The notes under the pieces were generated by a model that did no database searches, was not told the DNA's origin, and saw only the letters and a list, made by a program, of their open reading frames with translations. Shown piece after piece: positions 5,657-5,767 of a stretch of 5,767 nucleotides of DNA. This DNA comes from Nitrospirota bacterium (lineage in GTDB: Bacteria > Nitrospirota > UBA9217). The first letter of the stretch is position 1. Each line of letters begins with the position of its first letter. A program made the translations under genes and the position numbers. Location of the stretch: positions 1-5,767 of the forward strand of contig JAAXXJ010000205.1 of the NCBI GenBank assembly GCA_013334545.1, given 5' to 3'.

Positions 5657-5767
5657 GTGCGGAGTTAGGGGTAAGACCCATGCGAAAATCCAGGCAGGCA
5701 ACCGAGTCCGAGGGTGAAGCATTTCGGATGTCTGAGCCCGAAGGGCGAGTTTCCGAAATGTACTGAG
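5657..5767 (+). ncRNA. Putative 5' end of a group II intron ribozyme (partial, domain I)
   Basis: GTGCG at 5657-5661 matches the GUGYG 5' end common to bacterial group II introns. The bases after it look like folded RNA, not protein coding. GGG 5668-5670 can pair with CCC 5677-5679. A perfect 9-bp stem joins CATTTCGGA (5720-5728) and TCCGAAATG (5752-5760), capped by a GCCC-GAA-GGGC hairpin (5736-5746) and an asymmetric internal loop. From memory this style resembles domain I of cyanobacterial and chloroplast-like bacterial introns, but I could not run a covariance search. If correct, the rest of the ribozyme, the reverse transcriptase in domain IV and domains V-VI lie beyond the contig end. 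A multicopy intron would also explain why assembly stopped here. Another structured RNA or mobile-element end remains possible. Confidence 0.4.

Noticed and set aside
5420..5668. Possible 82-residue protein downstream of priA
   Set aside because: It starts with TTG inside the T-tract/hairpin region, lacks a good ribosome site, has no recognisable motif, and runs into the putative structured RNA.

Overview
The window looks like one short assembled contig from a GC-rich bacterium, most likely a metagenome-derived genome. The first 12 bases match the end of the Illumina adapter, so the left edge is a sequencing artefact. Strong G/C preference at third codon positions, the rpiB-glyA-dCMP deaminase-nrdR order and the degenerate short-period intergenic repeats resemble the Deltaproteobacteria (Geobacter-like) and Nitrospirota lineages. 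That placement is inference from remembered gene order and style, not from a search.

Layout: positions 13-262 are a noncoding leader with two dyads and a good sigma70-type promoter. Five genes follow, all on the + strand: rpiB (263-718), glyA (860-2113), a ComEB-type dCMP deaminase (2106-2564, overlapping glyA by 8 bases), nrdR (2672-3175) and priA (3206-5380). All five appear intact, with their catalytic and metal-binding residues present. A weak intrinsic terminator lies just past priA. The last roughly 345 bases are noncoding and rich in possible RNA structure. From about 5657 they look like the start of a group II intron ribozyme that runs off the contig end.

The genes share a theme of pentose phosphate, one-carbon and deoxynucleotide supply plus replication. 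RpiB interconverts ribose-5-P and ribulose-5-P. GlyA makes 5,10-methylene-tetrahydrofolate. The deaminase makes dUMP, which thymidylate synthase methylates with that folate. NrdR represses ribonucleotide reductase genes. PriA restarts stalled forks. No ribonucleotide reductase or thymidylate synthase gene is in the window.

Three gene borders carry degenerate short tandem repeats. A 9-base-period inverted pair lies before glyA, a 7-base-period inverted pair lies between the deaminase and nrdR, and a perfect 7-base repeat present three times forms the end of nrdR. The most interesting items are these repeats and the possible intron end. I found no clear new defence or biosynthetic system.
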